DNA of 36,453 nucleotides, from the NCBI GenBank assembly GCA_028703175.1, contig JAQVNJ010000055.1, positions 1-36,453 of the forward strand, written 5' to 3'. The stretch is from JAAYCB01 sp012744395. Its GTDB lineage: Bacteria > Planctomycetota > Planctomycetia > Pirellulales > Thermoguttaceae. Below, piece by piece: positions 27,481-34,512 of this stretch; the stretch's first letter is position 1; each line of letters starts with the position of its first letter. The notes under the pieces were generated by a model that ran no database searches, had not been told where the DNA came from, and saw only the letters and a program-made list of their open reading frames with translations. The position numbers and the translations under genes are program-made.

Positions 27481-29949
27481 ATGACCAATTCGTTGATGGA
27501 GCCTCTTCCCGGGAGCACGCGCCGGCTGCTCAGTCGCAACACGCATCCCGGTTTGATGCTCGACAAGTATGCCCAATCCTGGGATCCCACCGAGCAGCTC
27601 AACAAACTGTCGGAGAAGGTGCAGGGGCCGACGATCGAGAGCGTCGTCAACCTGACACGGGCAGCATCGCAAGACTTCTACCGGAGCATTCTTGGACGTC
27701 GCAACAACGTGCTGGCCGAGTTGGGCGTTCTCACGTTTGAGGCGACGAATACGGGGCCCTTGACACTCCACCTGGCCCGGGCCTCTGCCCTGGAAAACGC
27801 GGGGATTTGCCTGCACAGGCTGTATGGATTCACCTATTTGCCCGGGACTTCCCTCAAGGGGCTGGCGCGGGCCTATGCGGAGACCGTGTGGTTTCCTGGA
27901 CAATTCGAGACCAGCGAATCGGGGGCCCCTGGCGACAACCTGGAATTGCAGCGCGCCGCCGCAGCCTGGCAGAAAATCGAATCCGTCTTCGGCCACTCTC
28001 CCGGTAGCGATCATGGCAAGGGCTGGAAGCCGAAGGCGATCCCTAAACACTCGGCGGCCGATTCCGCCTCCGCCGGCGGGGTGGTCTTTCATGATGCGTG
28101 GCCGTTGTCGTGGCCGCCGCTGATCAAAGACATCCTCAATTGCCACCACCCAGAGTATTACCGGGCGGCACAACCGCCGGGAGACTGGGAGGATCCGATC
28201 CCCGTCTATTTTCTCGCCGTACCCGCTGGCCAGAGGTTCCAGTTCGCCATCGGCCGCCGCGGCCAACGTGATGAAGAACTGACTGCCCTGGCAACAGAGT
28301 GGTTGGTTGGAGCCTTGACCTCGCTTGGTGTGGGGGCCAAGACCAACAGCGGTTATGGCAGCTTCCAGGTGATTTCGCCACCAGAACCCTTGAAGCATCT
28401 GCCCGCTGCCGCCCAGGCAACCTGGGAGACGGCCCTGGCGAACCGGCGTGTCGCGGAATTGAAGGCGACACTCACCCTGGTCACCCCCGCATTCCTCGCC
28501 GGCGCCAGTCAACAGGCGGAGGACTGCGACCTCCGACCGGCAACGCTTCGCGGCCTGTTGCGCTGGTGGTGGCGAACGATGCACGCGGCCCACATCGACC
28601 CATCAATGCTCGCATCCCTGGAGTCTGCGGTGTGGGGCGATACGTCCAGAGGCGGAGCGATTCGATTAACGCTTGAACCGATCTCCACCCCCACACCGCT
28701 TCTCTATGACAAACAATGGCTGAGTGACAACAACGCCTTGCCAAAGCCAGCAAACAACAAGACGACACAGGGGCTGTGGTATCACTCCTTTGGAATGGAC
28801 GATAAGCGAAAGGAGGATGGCCGCGCTTCCCGACAGCAGCGATACTATATTGTCCCCGGAACTCAATGGCAACTCAAGCTGACTGCCAGGACATCATCTT
28901 TCGAGGTGCGCAACAGGCAGGGAAAGACTATGCGCAGCGTTCCCTTGACTGACCCGCGGGGCCTCTTGCAGCAGGCCCAGTGCGCCCTCTGGCTGTTGTG
29001 CAATTTTGGGGGCGTCGGATCGAAGTCACGAAAGGGATTCGGGAGCTTAGCGGTCCCGGACGGACTCTGTGATTGGAGCGTGGAACAGTGTAGGCAAATC
29101 GCAGCGGCGTTCCGCCAGTCCTGCCAGGTTCCCAGCGGGGCGCCCGGCGGATCGCCAGCCTTGGAGGACATGCTGACGATAGAAGACACGCCAACTCCTT
29201 GGACAAACTACTGGTACGCACTGGACCAACTGGCTGCGAGCGTGCAACAATTCGCCCAGGACTACAAACACAACGCGGAGAAGAAAGCCCTGGGCATGCC
29301 GCGCAGTCTCCGGCGGCCCGTCGGCGGCTCGTTTCAGCCAGGCCCGCACGTTCAGAAGACAGGGCGCCATGCATCGCCTGTCATATACCATCTTGCGCCG
29401 GGCAGGAATGGACTGGTGGTCCGCGTAGTGGCATTTCCTTCTGCTGAGTTGCCCCACGATCCGACGCGTCAGAAAAGCCGCCGATTTCTCCAACTCTTCC
29501 TGGATCATTTGTCCCGGCAATTGCCGATCCATGTCGAACAGCAAGGAAACCCGGGACGAACGCCAGCGCAGAATCCCGCGCCGCGTGCTGCCAGCCAGCA
29601 ATCGTCGTCGGCGTCCGTATCACAGCCAGCGAAGGCAACACCCTACCCGAAGTCCGGCGAGGCCGTAGAGGCGACTCTCGTCGAGGACCCGAAGGGAAAG
29701 GGGCGCCGTTTTGCGGAATACGAGCCCTTGCACGCCGTTGGCGCGATCATCAACGCGGCGGACGTTCCAGAGGAACTCAAGCCCGGCGACAGAGTGACAC
29801 TCCTCGTGCACTCGATCACGCCGGCCGGCGACGGTTCGATCAAGGCGATTCAGTTCAACTGGCCCACCGAAGCCCTGCTCAAACAACGGGAGAAGTCCAA
29901 GGGCAAGTCACAAGGAAGAGGTCCCGGACAGGGACGAGGACGACGTTGA
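27481..29949 (+). CDS. cmr6-cmr1: Fused Cmr6-Cmr1 RAMP protein with C-terminal OB-like and basic tail
   Basis: An 822-residue fusion. Residues 1 to about 320 are Cmr6: LYGFTYLPGTSLKGLARAYA, a VVFHDAWPLSW block and TSLGVGAKTNSGYGSF as the RAMP Gly-rich loop. From about 325 the Cmr1 pattern starts: LVTPAFLAGASQQAEDCDLR, then PATLRGLLRWWWR, and FGGVGSKSRKGFGSL as its own Gly-rich loop. Residues about 720-800 look like a small beta-barrel (S1/OB or cold-shock type), and the end is Lys/Arg/Gly-rich, suited to RNA binding. In known Cmr complexes Cmr1 and Cmr6 cap the 3' end of the crRNA side by side, so the fusion would tie the head together. No separate cmr1 or cmr6 occurs. AAAGGAG precedes the ATG. 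There is no frameshift or internal ribosome site at the joint. Confidence 0.9.
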   Translation: MTNSLMEPLPGSTRRLLSRNTHPGLMLDKYAQSWDPTEQLNKLSEKVQGPTIESVVNLTRAASQDFYRSILGRRNNVLAELGVLTFEATNTGPLTLHLARASALENAGICLHRLYGFTYLPGTSLKGLARAYAETVWFPGQFETSESGAPGDNLELQRAAAAWQKIESVFGHSPGSDHGKGWKPKAIPKHSAADSASAGGVVFHDAWPLSWPPLIKDILNCHHPEYYRAAQPPGDWEDPIPVYFLAVPAGQRFQFAIGRRGQRDEELTALATEWLVGALTSLGVGAKTNSGYGSFQVISPPEPLKHLPAAAQATWETALANRRVAELKATLTLVTPAFLAGASQQAEDCDLRPATLRGLLRWWWRTMHAAHIDPSMLASLESAVWGDTSRGGAIRLTLEPISTPTPLLYDKQWLSDNNALPKPANNKTTQGLWYHSFGMDDKRKEDGRASRQQRYYIVPGTQWQLKLTARTSSFEVRNRQGKTMRSVPLTDPRGLLQQAQCALWLLCNFGGVGSKSRKGFGSLAVPDGLCDWSVEQCRQIAAAFRQSCQVPSGAPGGSPALEDMLTIEDTPTPWTNYWYALDQLAASVQQFAQDYKHNAEKKALGMPRSLRRPVGGSFQPGPHVQKTGRHASPVIYHLAPGRNGLVVRVVAFPSAELPHDPTRQKSRRFLQLFLDHLSRQLPIHVEQQGNPGRTPAQNPAPRAASQQSSSASVSQPAKATPYPKSGEAVEATLVEDPKGKGRRFAEYEPLHAVGAIINAADVPEELKPGDRVTLLVHSITPAGDGSIKAIQFNWPTEALLKQREKSKGKSQGRGPGQGRGRR

Positions 29950-30003
29950 AAGGTTGTGCAGATCATCCGATGTGAACGTTTCCGAGCAGCGAAGGGTGCC
30001 ACC

Positions 30004-30906
30004 GTGAGCCACTCCACTCTGGATCTTCAGAGCTTGATCGTCGACGGAATCCAACGCGCGCTGGATCGGATCGAGGTCCTGCCGCGGCGGGTGCTGCTGG
30101 AAACGCCTGCCGTGGCCGCTTCCGTGCCGATGCTCCGCGGCGTCTGGGGCGCGGCGCTCCGCGGGTTGGACCCGGCCGTCTACCGGCGCGTCTTCGAGGG
30201 CCGGGCCGCGCCAGGCGCGGCGGGCGTTCAGACCGATACGCCGCAGTACATTCTGCGGCCGGCGCCCCCCGATCCCCAGTTCGCCCCGGCGATGGAGTGG
30301 ATCCTGATCGGCGATGCAATCCGCGCCGACGAGACGCTCAGGCAGGCCTGGTTTATCGCCAGCGGGATGGGGCTGGGGGCGGATCGCAGGCGGTTCCAGC
30401 TGCGGCAGTGGCTCCGCCTCGATGCGGCCGGCCGCGCGGCCGAGGACGGCCGCCCCTGGCCGCTCGGGCAGGCCGCCTGGCCCTGGCCCGAACCGGAAAC
30501 GGCGCCCTGCCGGCTGCGGTTCGACGCGCCGCTGCGGCTGCGGCGCAAGGGCCGCCTGATCGAACAGCCGACACTCGCCGATATCGCGGTCGCCGCCACG
30601 CGCCGGGTGGCGACCTTCTTGCCGGCCGAGGACCGCACCGCCTGGCAACCGTTCGCCGAACGGTTGCACGCGTTCGCCCGGCGGACCCCGCAAGGGCCCT
30701 GGCAAGGAGACCGCCTCGACCTGGCCCGGTATTCCGGCCGGCAGCAGAGGGAGTTGGAGCTCCACGGCATCTCCGGCAGCCTGCCGCTCCCCGCCGGTCC
30801 CGGCCCCCTCTGGCCGCTGTTGGCCGCCGCCGCCTGGCTGCACATCGGCAAGGGGACCGTGATGGGCCTGGGCCAATTGCGGATTGAAGCGGCCGGCCGG
30901 AATTAG
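30004..30906 (+). CDS. cas6: CRISPR repeat endoribonuclease Cas6
   Basis: A 300-residue RAMP nuclease that cuts the repeat RNA to release crRNAs with an 8-nt 5' handle (here predicted AUUGAAAC). The C-terminal block matches the Cas6 C-terminal domain: a SGRQQRELELHGISGSL strand region, a hydrophobic helix, then HIGKGTVMGLGQLRI, which is the Gly-rich loop. The N-terminal half has the weaker first ferredoxin-like fold (PMLRGVWGAALRGL, QYILRPAPPDPQF). The active-site His cannot be assigned from sequence alone. GTG at 30004 is preferred, with GAAGGG 7 bp upstream; GTG at 29956 would add 16 residues but sits too close to its purine stretch. It lies between the effector genes and the CARF nuclease. 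Confidence 0.87.
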   Translation: MSHSTLDLQSLIVDGIQRALDRIEVLPRRVLLETPAVAASVPMLRGVWGAALRGLDPAVYRRVFEGRAAPGAAGVQTDTPQYILRPAPPDPQFAPAMEWILIGDAIRADETLRQAWFIASGMGLGADRRRFQLRQWLRLDAAGRAAEDGRPWPLGQAAWPWPEPETAPCRLRFDAPLRLRRKGRLIEQPTLADIAVAATRRVATFLPAEDRTAWQPFAERLHAFARRTPQGPWQGDRLDLARYSGRQQRELELHGISGSLPLPAGPGPLWPLLAAAAWLHIGKGTVMGLGQLRIEAAGRN

Positions 30907-30943
30907 AATCATCCCTGGGTGAAACGACAGAAAGGAGAAACCA

Positions 30944-32170
30944 ATGCGCGTCTTGCTCTGCCTTCTCTCCGCTCAGCACGTGCCGAACCTGCTCTCCGTA
31001 CACCACTACCAACCCGATCGGTTGGTGCTCATCGAGTCGCACGGAATGCAGAAGAAGCGTGCCGCGGCGAATCTGCTCGCGGCGCTCAAACTCGGGGGGC
31101 TCGATTACGCCAATCAGCCGGGCGGCGAACGATCCCACGTCGAACCGCTCGAAAACGAAGACGACCTGGAGGCAATCCGCCGCGCCTTGCGCCAAGCATA
31201 CGCACGCTACCCCGGCGCCGAGTGGCTGGTCAACGTCACGGGCGCGACGAAGCCCATGTCGATTGCGACCTACGACTTCTTCAACGGCCTGATCCGCCGC
31301 GGCGTGCTCAGCGGGCAGCTCTTATACACGAATATGTCACAACCGGAGAGAATCATCGATCTTGAAAACCATAGCGCGGTCACCTGCACGCATCGGCTCT
31401 CGATCAAGCAGTTCTTGGCCGGCTACGGATTCGAATCCCGCAAGGCCGACCGAAAGCTCGCGGAAGCGGAGGCCAGGGCCCGCTCCTGGTGGGAGTGTTC
31501 GCGGGCAATTGCACAGCGACAAGGAACCGAACCCGTGCTCGCGCTGAGCGACGAGGAACGCGGACGTGCCCGCAGCAGGAGGGGCTTCGATCTGAAACCC
31601 GGGCACGTTCACCCAACGTGTGTGCCCGTGCTGAAGCCGTTTGCGGACTGTTTCTCGCTCCAGATCAAGAATGGCGAGCTCTGCGGCAAGATCGACAAAT
31701 ATGCGGGAGACTATCTGACCGGAGGCTGGCTCGAAGCCTTTCTCTGGGGGGTATTGGATCGCCAGGCGGGTGACTTGGGGATTTGGGACGTGCGGCTCGG
31801 CATGGACATCGGGCGCGTGGGAGACGCCACGGGGAACGATTTCGACGTCTCCTTCATGCGCGCCAACGGCTTGTGCATGATCGAGTGCAAGTCCGGCTCG
31901 CAAGCCCACGATCCTCAGGGCGACGTTCTCTACAGGATCGAAGCCGTGATTCGGCAGTTTCGCGCGCTCCGCGTCCAATCCTGGCTGGCGACAACCTCAG
32001 CCAACCTGCTTGACCGGCAAACCGGCGACGTAAAGACGCATATCGCCACGCGGGCCAACATCTATGGTTGCCACTTGATCTTGCACGACCAGATCGTCAA
32101 GCTTGCTGAAAACCCCGACGACGTCGCCCTGCTGCAATCCGTTCTTTTCAGTGCATCCAATGATTCCTGA
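30944..32170 (+). CDS. can2: CARF-domain nuclease, Can2/Card1 family (DUF1887)
   Basis: A 408-residue ancillary effector. The N-terminal CARF domain (1 to about 145) has the ligand-binding motif NVTGATKPM (97-105), close to the NLTGGTKPM of Card1/Can2 proteins. A linker helix follows, then a PD-(D/E)xK nuclease of the DUF1887 type: GGWLE (260-264, Glu264), NDFDV with Asp301, and the IECKSG motif with Glu314 and Lys316. Characterised members are switched on by cyclic tetra-adenylate and nick DNA and/or cut RNA without strong sequence preference, causing dormancy. The enzyme is not a Csm6/Csx1 HEPN RNase: no R-x4-6-H motif is seen. AAAGGAG precedes the ATG. The next gene, csx3, starts 8 bp after the stop. 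Confidence 0.93.
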   Translation: MRVLLCLLSAQHVPNLLSVHHYQPDRLVLIESHGMQKKRAAANLLAALKLGGLDYANQPGGERSHVEPLENEDDLEAIRRALRQAYARYPGAEWLVNVTGATKPMSIATYDFFNGLIRRGVLSGQLLYTNMSQPERIIDLENHSAVTCTHRLSIKQFLAGYGFESRKADRKLAEAEARARSWWECSRAIAQRQGTEPVLALSDEERGRARSRRGFDLKPGHVHPTCVPVLKPFADCFSLQIKNGELCGKIDKYAGDYLTGGWLEAFLWGVLDRQAGDLGIWDVRLGMDIGRVGDATGNDFDVSFMRANGLCMIECKSGSQAHDPQGDVLYRIEAVIRQFRALRVQSWLATTSANLLDRQTGDVKTHIATRANIYGCHLILHDQIVKLAENPDDVALLQSVLFSASNDS

Positions 32171-32178
32171 GGTGCCAA

Positions 32179-32478
32179 GTGCCCGAGATCGTCTACTATT
32201 CCATCGGCGTCAACGAACCGATCGCCCCCGACGAGCCCTTGCCCCCGCTGCCGGCGATTCCTCGCGGCTGCGTGGTCGTCATCGAGGGCCGGGCGCCGAT
32301 CTGGCGCTACGGGATGGCGTTTCACCGGCTGCACGGGTCTGCCGCGGCCGCGGTGGCCGTCTACGATCCGCGGCTGGGAGCGGTCGTCGTCGCGTCGCAC
32401 ACTCCGGAACTCCGCGAAGGCCATCTGATCGACGCGCCGTTTCCGACGAGCCGAACGGGATCAGGAGAATGGGAATAG
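32179..32478 (+). CDS. csx3: Ring nuclease Csx3 (Crn3)
   Basis: A 99-residue protein. Csx3/Crn3 enzymes degrade cyclic tetra-adenylate and so switch off type III signalling. The family core is clear: VVIEGRAPIWRYGMAFH followed by VAVYDPRLGAVVVASHTPELR, including the conserved Asp63 and Arg65 of DPR and nearby His residues (His49, His52, His74) able to bind metal. It is the short stand-alone form, without the AAA-type extension seen in some homologues. GTG start; GAGGTG (32169-32174), overlapping the previous stop codon, is the ribosome site. Placement directly after the CARF nuclease suggests that activator and eraser are made in step. Confidence 0.92.
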   Translation: MPEIVYYSIGVNEPIAPDEPLPPLPAIPRGCVVVIEGRAPIWRYGMAFHRLHGSAAAAVAVYDPRLGAVVVASHTPELREGHLIDAPFPTSRTGSGEWE

Positions 32479-32511
32479 CCTCGCAACTCGATCCTCGTTG
32501 AGGTTGCTGAC

Positions 32512-34512
32512 ATGCCCGACACTTCGCTCGAAGCTCTCCGACGCCGCCTGGCCGAGGGACGCGATCCGCAAACCGTTGAGGCGATCCGTTCGGCTGTCGA
32601 AGCCCGCCAGCAGGTTCGCGGCGGACACACCCGGTGGGGCCTCGTCTGCGAAGAGGCCGGCCTGATGGGGCTGGCCTTTCGCGAATTCCAGTTGGCGATC
32701 CGCGACGACCAGGCCGACGGGGTCGCGCTGGAACGGCTCGCCGAGCACTACCAGGAACGTGGCGACACGGTCCGCGCGGCCTCGCTCTTCGAGCGGCTCC
32801 TGCAAACCAACCCGGCTCACCAGGCGTGGCTGCAATCGCTCGCCGAGCTCTTGCGGGGGACGCCCGAGTGGCAGCAGGTTCGCCAGGCTGTCGCGCGGGC
32901 CGTGGCCGCCGGACTGCCCGAGGAGCGAGCGGCCGAGTTGCTCCGCAGCGGCGGCGATCCCCACGAAGCAGCCGGCATCCCCAATCCGCTGGAGGATGCG
33001 TCTGAAAAGACCTTGCCGGCGCCCAGCGACGCCGACTGCATCCGCTTCGCCTCGCTGTTCTCCGGGCGCGAAGACGTCTACGCGCGGCAGTGGCACCGTC
33101 CCACCAACGGCCAGACGGGCTACACCCCCGTCCACGAACCCTTGACGCCCGCGGTGATCCGCAACCACCTCTTGGGCGCCTTTACGGCCGGGGTCTATCC
33201 GATCCGGCTCGACCAGACGGCCACCTGGTTTGCCGTCGACCTGGATCTTCGCCGGCCCGCCCTGGACGAGGCCCGCCGCGACGCGGCGCGCGCCAGGCAA
33301 TTGCGCGATCTGACGCGCCGCACCGGATTGGCGATTCTCGGCGTCCTCTGCGAATTGGGGCTCGATCCGCTGTTCGAGAACTCCGGCTACAAGGGGCGCC
33401 ACTACTGGGTCTTCCTGGAACAGCCCGAAGAGGCGAAAGTCCTCCACCAGTGCGGCCGGCTGCTCCTGGCTCGGTTGCAGCGAGACCTGCCCTCCGAGTT
33501 CGCCCTGGAGTTCTTTCCCAAGCAGCCGCACCGCGGCGGAAAGGGACTGGGAAACCTGATCAAGCTCCCCCTCGGCGTGCACCGGCGGACCGGATATCGC
33601 AGCACGCTGCTCGACCAGCAAGGGAAACCGATCGATCGGCCCCTGGAATTTCTTCAGAATCTGCGGAGACTTCCGAGGCAAGCCCTCTACGACCTGGTCG
33701 GGCGGCTGAAGCCGCTCGCCGGCCTCGTCCCCGTTGACAGCGGCGAAGACGCCCGCTCTTCCGGGAGCCCCGAGGAGTCGAGTGCCGGGATGGCGGCGGT
33801 TGCCGTTCCCGCGCCGCCCGAGCTGGCTCCCCCTTGGACGGAAGCCGACTTCGAGGCCGATCGGCGGATTCGCCATCTCCTCGGCGAGTGCCCCGTGCTT
33901 GCCGAGTTGAAAGCCCAGGTCGACGCGTATCGGCGCTTGACGCACGACGAGCAGGTCGTGCTGATCCACTCCCTCGGCCACGTGCCCGGCGGCCCCCAGG
34001 CGGTGAACTATCTGCTCCAGAAGTGCGTCGACGTCGCTCCCGATTCGCTGATGCAGAGCCGGTTGAAAGGCAACCCCATCTCCTGTCCGAAGATCCGCAA
34101 GCGGATCGGCCATATCACCCGCAAAGTCAAGTGCCGCTGCAGTTTCGAGTTTGCCCCCACCCATTATCCGACGCCGGTCCTGCACCTCGAAACCCTGCCC
34201 GCGGAGACGCCGGCCGAGCCGGCCCAACAGCAAGATGCCGCCGGCGATCCCCAGACCCTGGCAAGGCGGTACGGCGTTCTCGACCGGCAACGCCGCGAAA
34301 TCGAGCAGCAGTGGCGTCAGATGCACGAGGCGATCTGCCGGCTCCTGGATGGCCGCCCCGACCGCAGATTGCAGTGCGAGGAGGGGCGCTACGAGCTGAG
34401 CGACGAAGACGGCATCGAGACCCTCGTCTGGATCCCGGACGATCGCGGCGTGGCCGGACCGCCCGGCAACGGCCCCGATCGCGGCAATCCAGGCCCCGCG
34501 GAGGGCTCGTAA
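32512..34512 (+). CDS. CRISPR-associated primase-polymerase (CAPP, AEP/TOTE-type primase)
   Basis: A 666-residue archaeo-eukaryotic primase-polymerase. Residues 1 to about 150 are helical and TPR-like (LALERLAEHYQERGDTVRAASL-type repeats). The AEP core (about 172-400) has the TOTE/CAPP patterns SLFSGREDVYARQW and GYTPVHEPLTPAVIRNHL, motif I AVDLDL (Asp243, Asp245), motif II SGYKGRHYW (Ser291, His297), then LEFFPKQP and NLIKLPLGVH. A C-terminal domain (about 448-560) carries Cys460, Cys505, Cys525 and Cys541/Cys543, resembling the PriL-type metal or Fe-S domain. CAPPs make RNA/DNA primers and gap-fill and have been linked to spacer acquisition. GAGG lies 8 bp before the ATG. The stop overlaps the cas1 start (TAATG). 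Confidence 0.9.
   Translation: MPDTSLEALRRRLAEGRDPQTVEAIRSAVEARQQVRGGHTRWGLVCEEAGLMGLAFREFQLAIRDDQADGVALERLAEHYQERGDTVRAASLFERLLQTNPAHQAWLQSLAELLRGTPEWQQVRQAVARAVAAGLPEERAAELLRSGGDPHEAAGIPNPLEDASEKTLPAPSDADCIRFASLFSGREDVYARQWHRPTNGQTGYTPVHEPLTPAVIRNHLLGAFTAGVYPIRLDQTATWFAVDLDLRRPALDEARRDAARARQLRDLTRRTGLAILGVLCELGLDPLFENSGYKGRHYWVFLEQPEEAKVLHQCGRLLLARLQRDLPSEFALEFFPKQPHRGGKGLGNLIKLPLGVHRRTGYRSTLLDQQGKPIDRPLEFLQNLRRLPRQALYDLVGRLKPLAGLVPVDSGEDARSSGSPEESSAGMAAVAVPAPPELAPPWTEADFEADRRIRHLLGECPVLAELKAQVDAYRRLTHDEQVVLIHSLGHVPGGPQAVNYLLQKCVDVAPDSLMQSRLKGNPISCPKIRKRIGHITRKVKCRCSFEFAPTHYPTPVLHLETLPAETPAEPAQQQDAAGDPQTLARRYGVLDRQRREIEQQWRQMHEAICRLLDGRPDRRLQCEEGRYELSDEDGIETLVWIPDDRGVAGPPGNGPDRGNPGPAEGS

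Noticed and set aside
22342..30906. Type III-C or III-A classification
   Set aside because: The Cas10 palm GGDD is intact (against III-C), and the subunits are Cmr3, Cmr4, Cmr5 and Cmr6-Cmr1 rather than Csm proteins.
30944..32170. Csm6/Csx1 HEPN ribonuclease
   Set aside because: The C-terminal part carries a D...ExK nuclease with GGWLE and no HEPN R-x4-6-H motif.
33834..34511. Long N-terminal extension of Cas1 (possible primase-Cas1 fusion in frame)
   Set aside because: The extension is a shadow of the primase gene in another frame; the ATG at 34512 starts a normal Cas1 N-terminal domain and the two proteins are separate.
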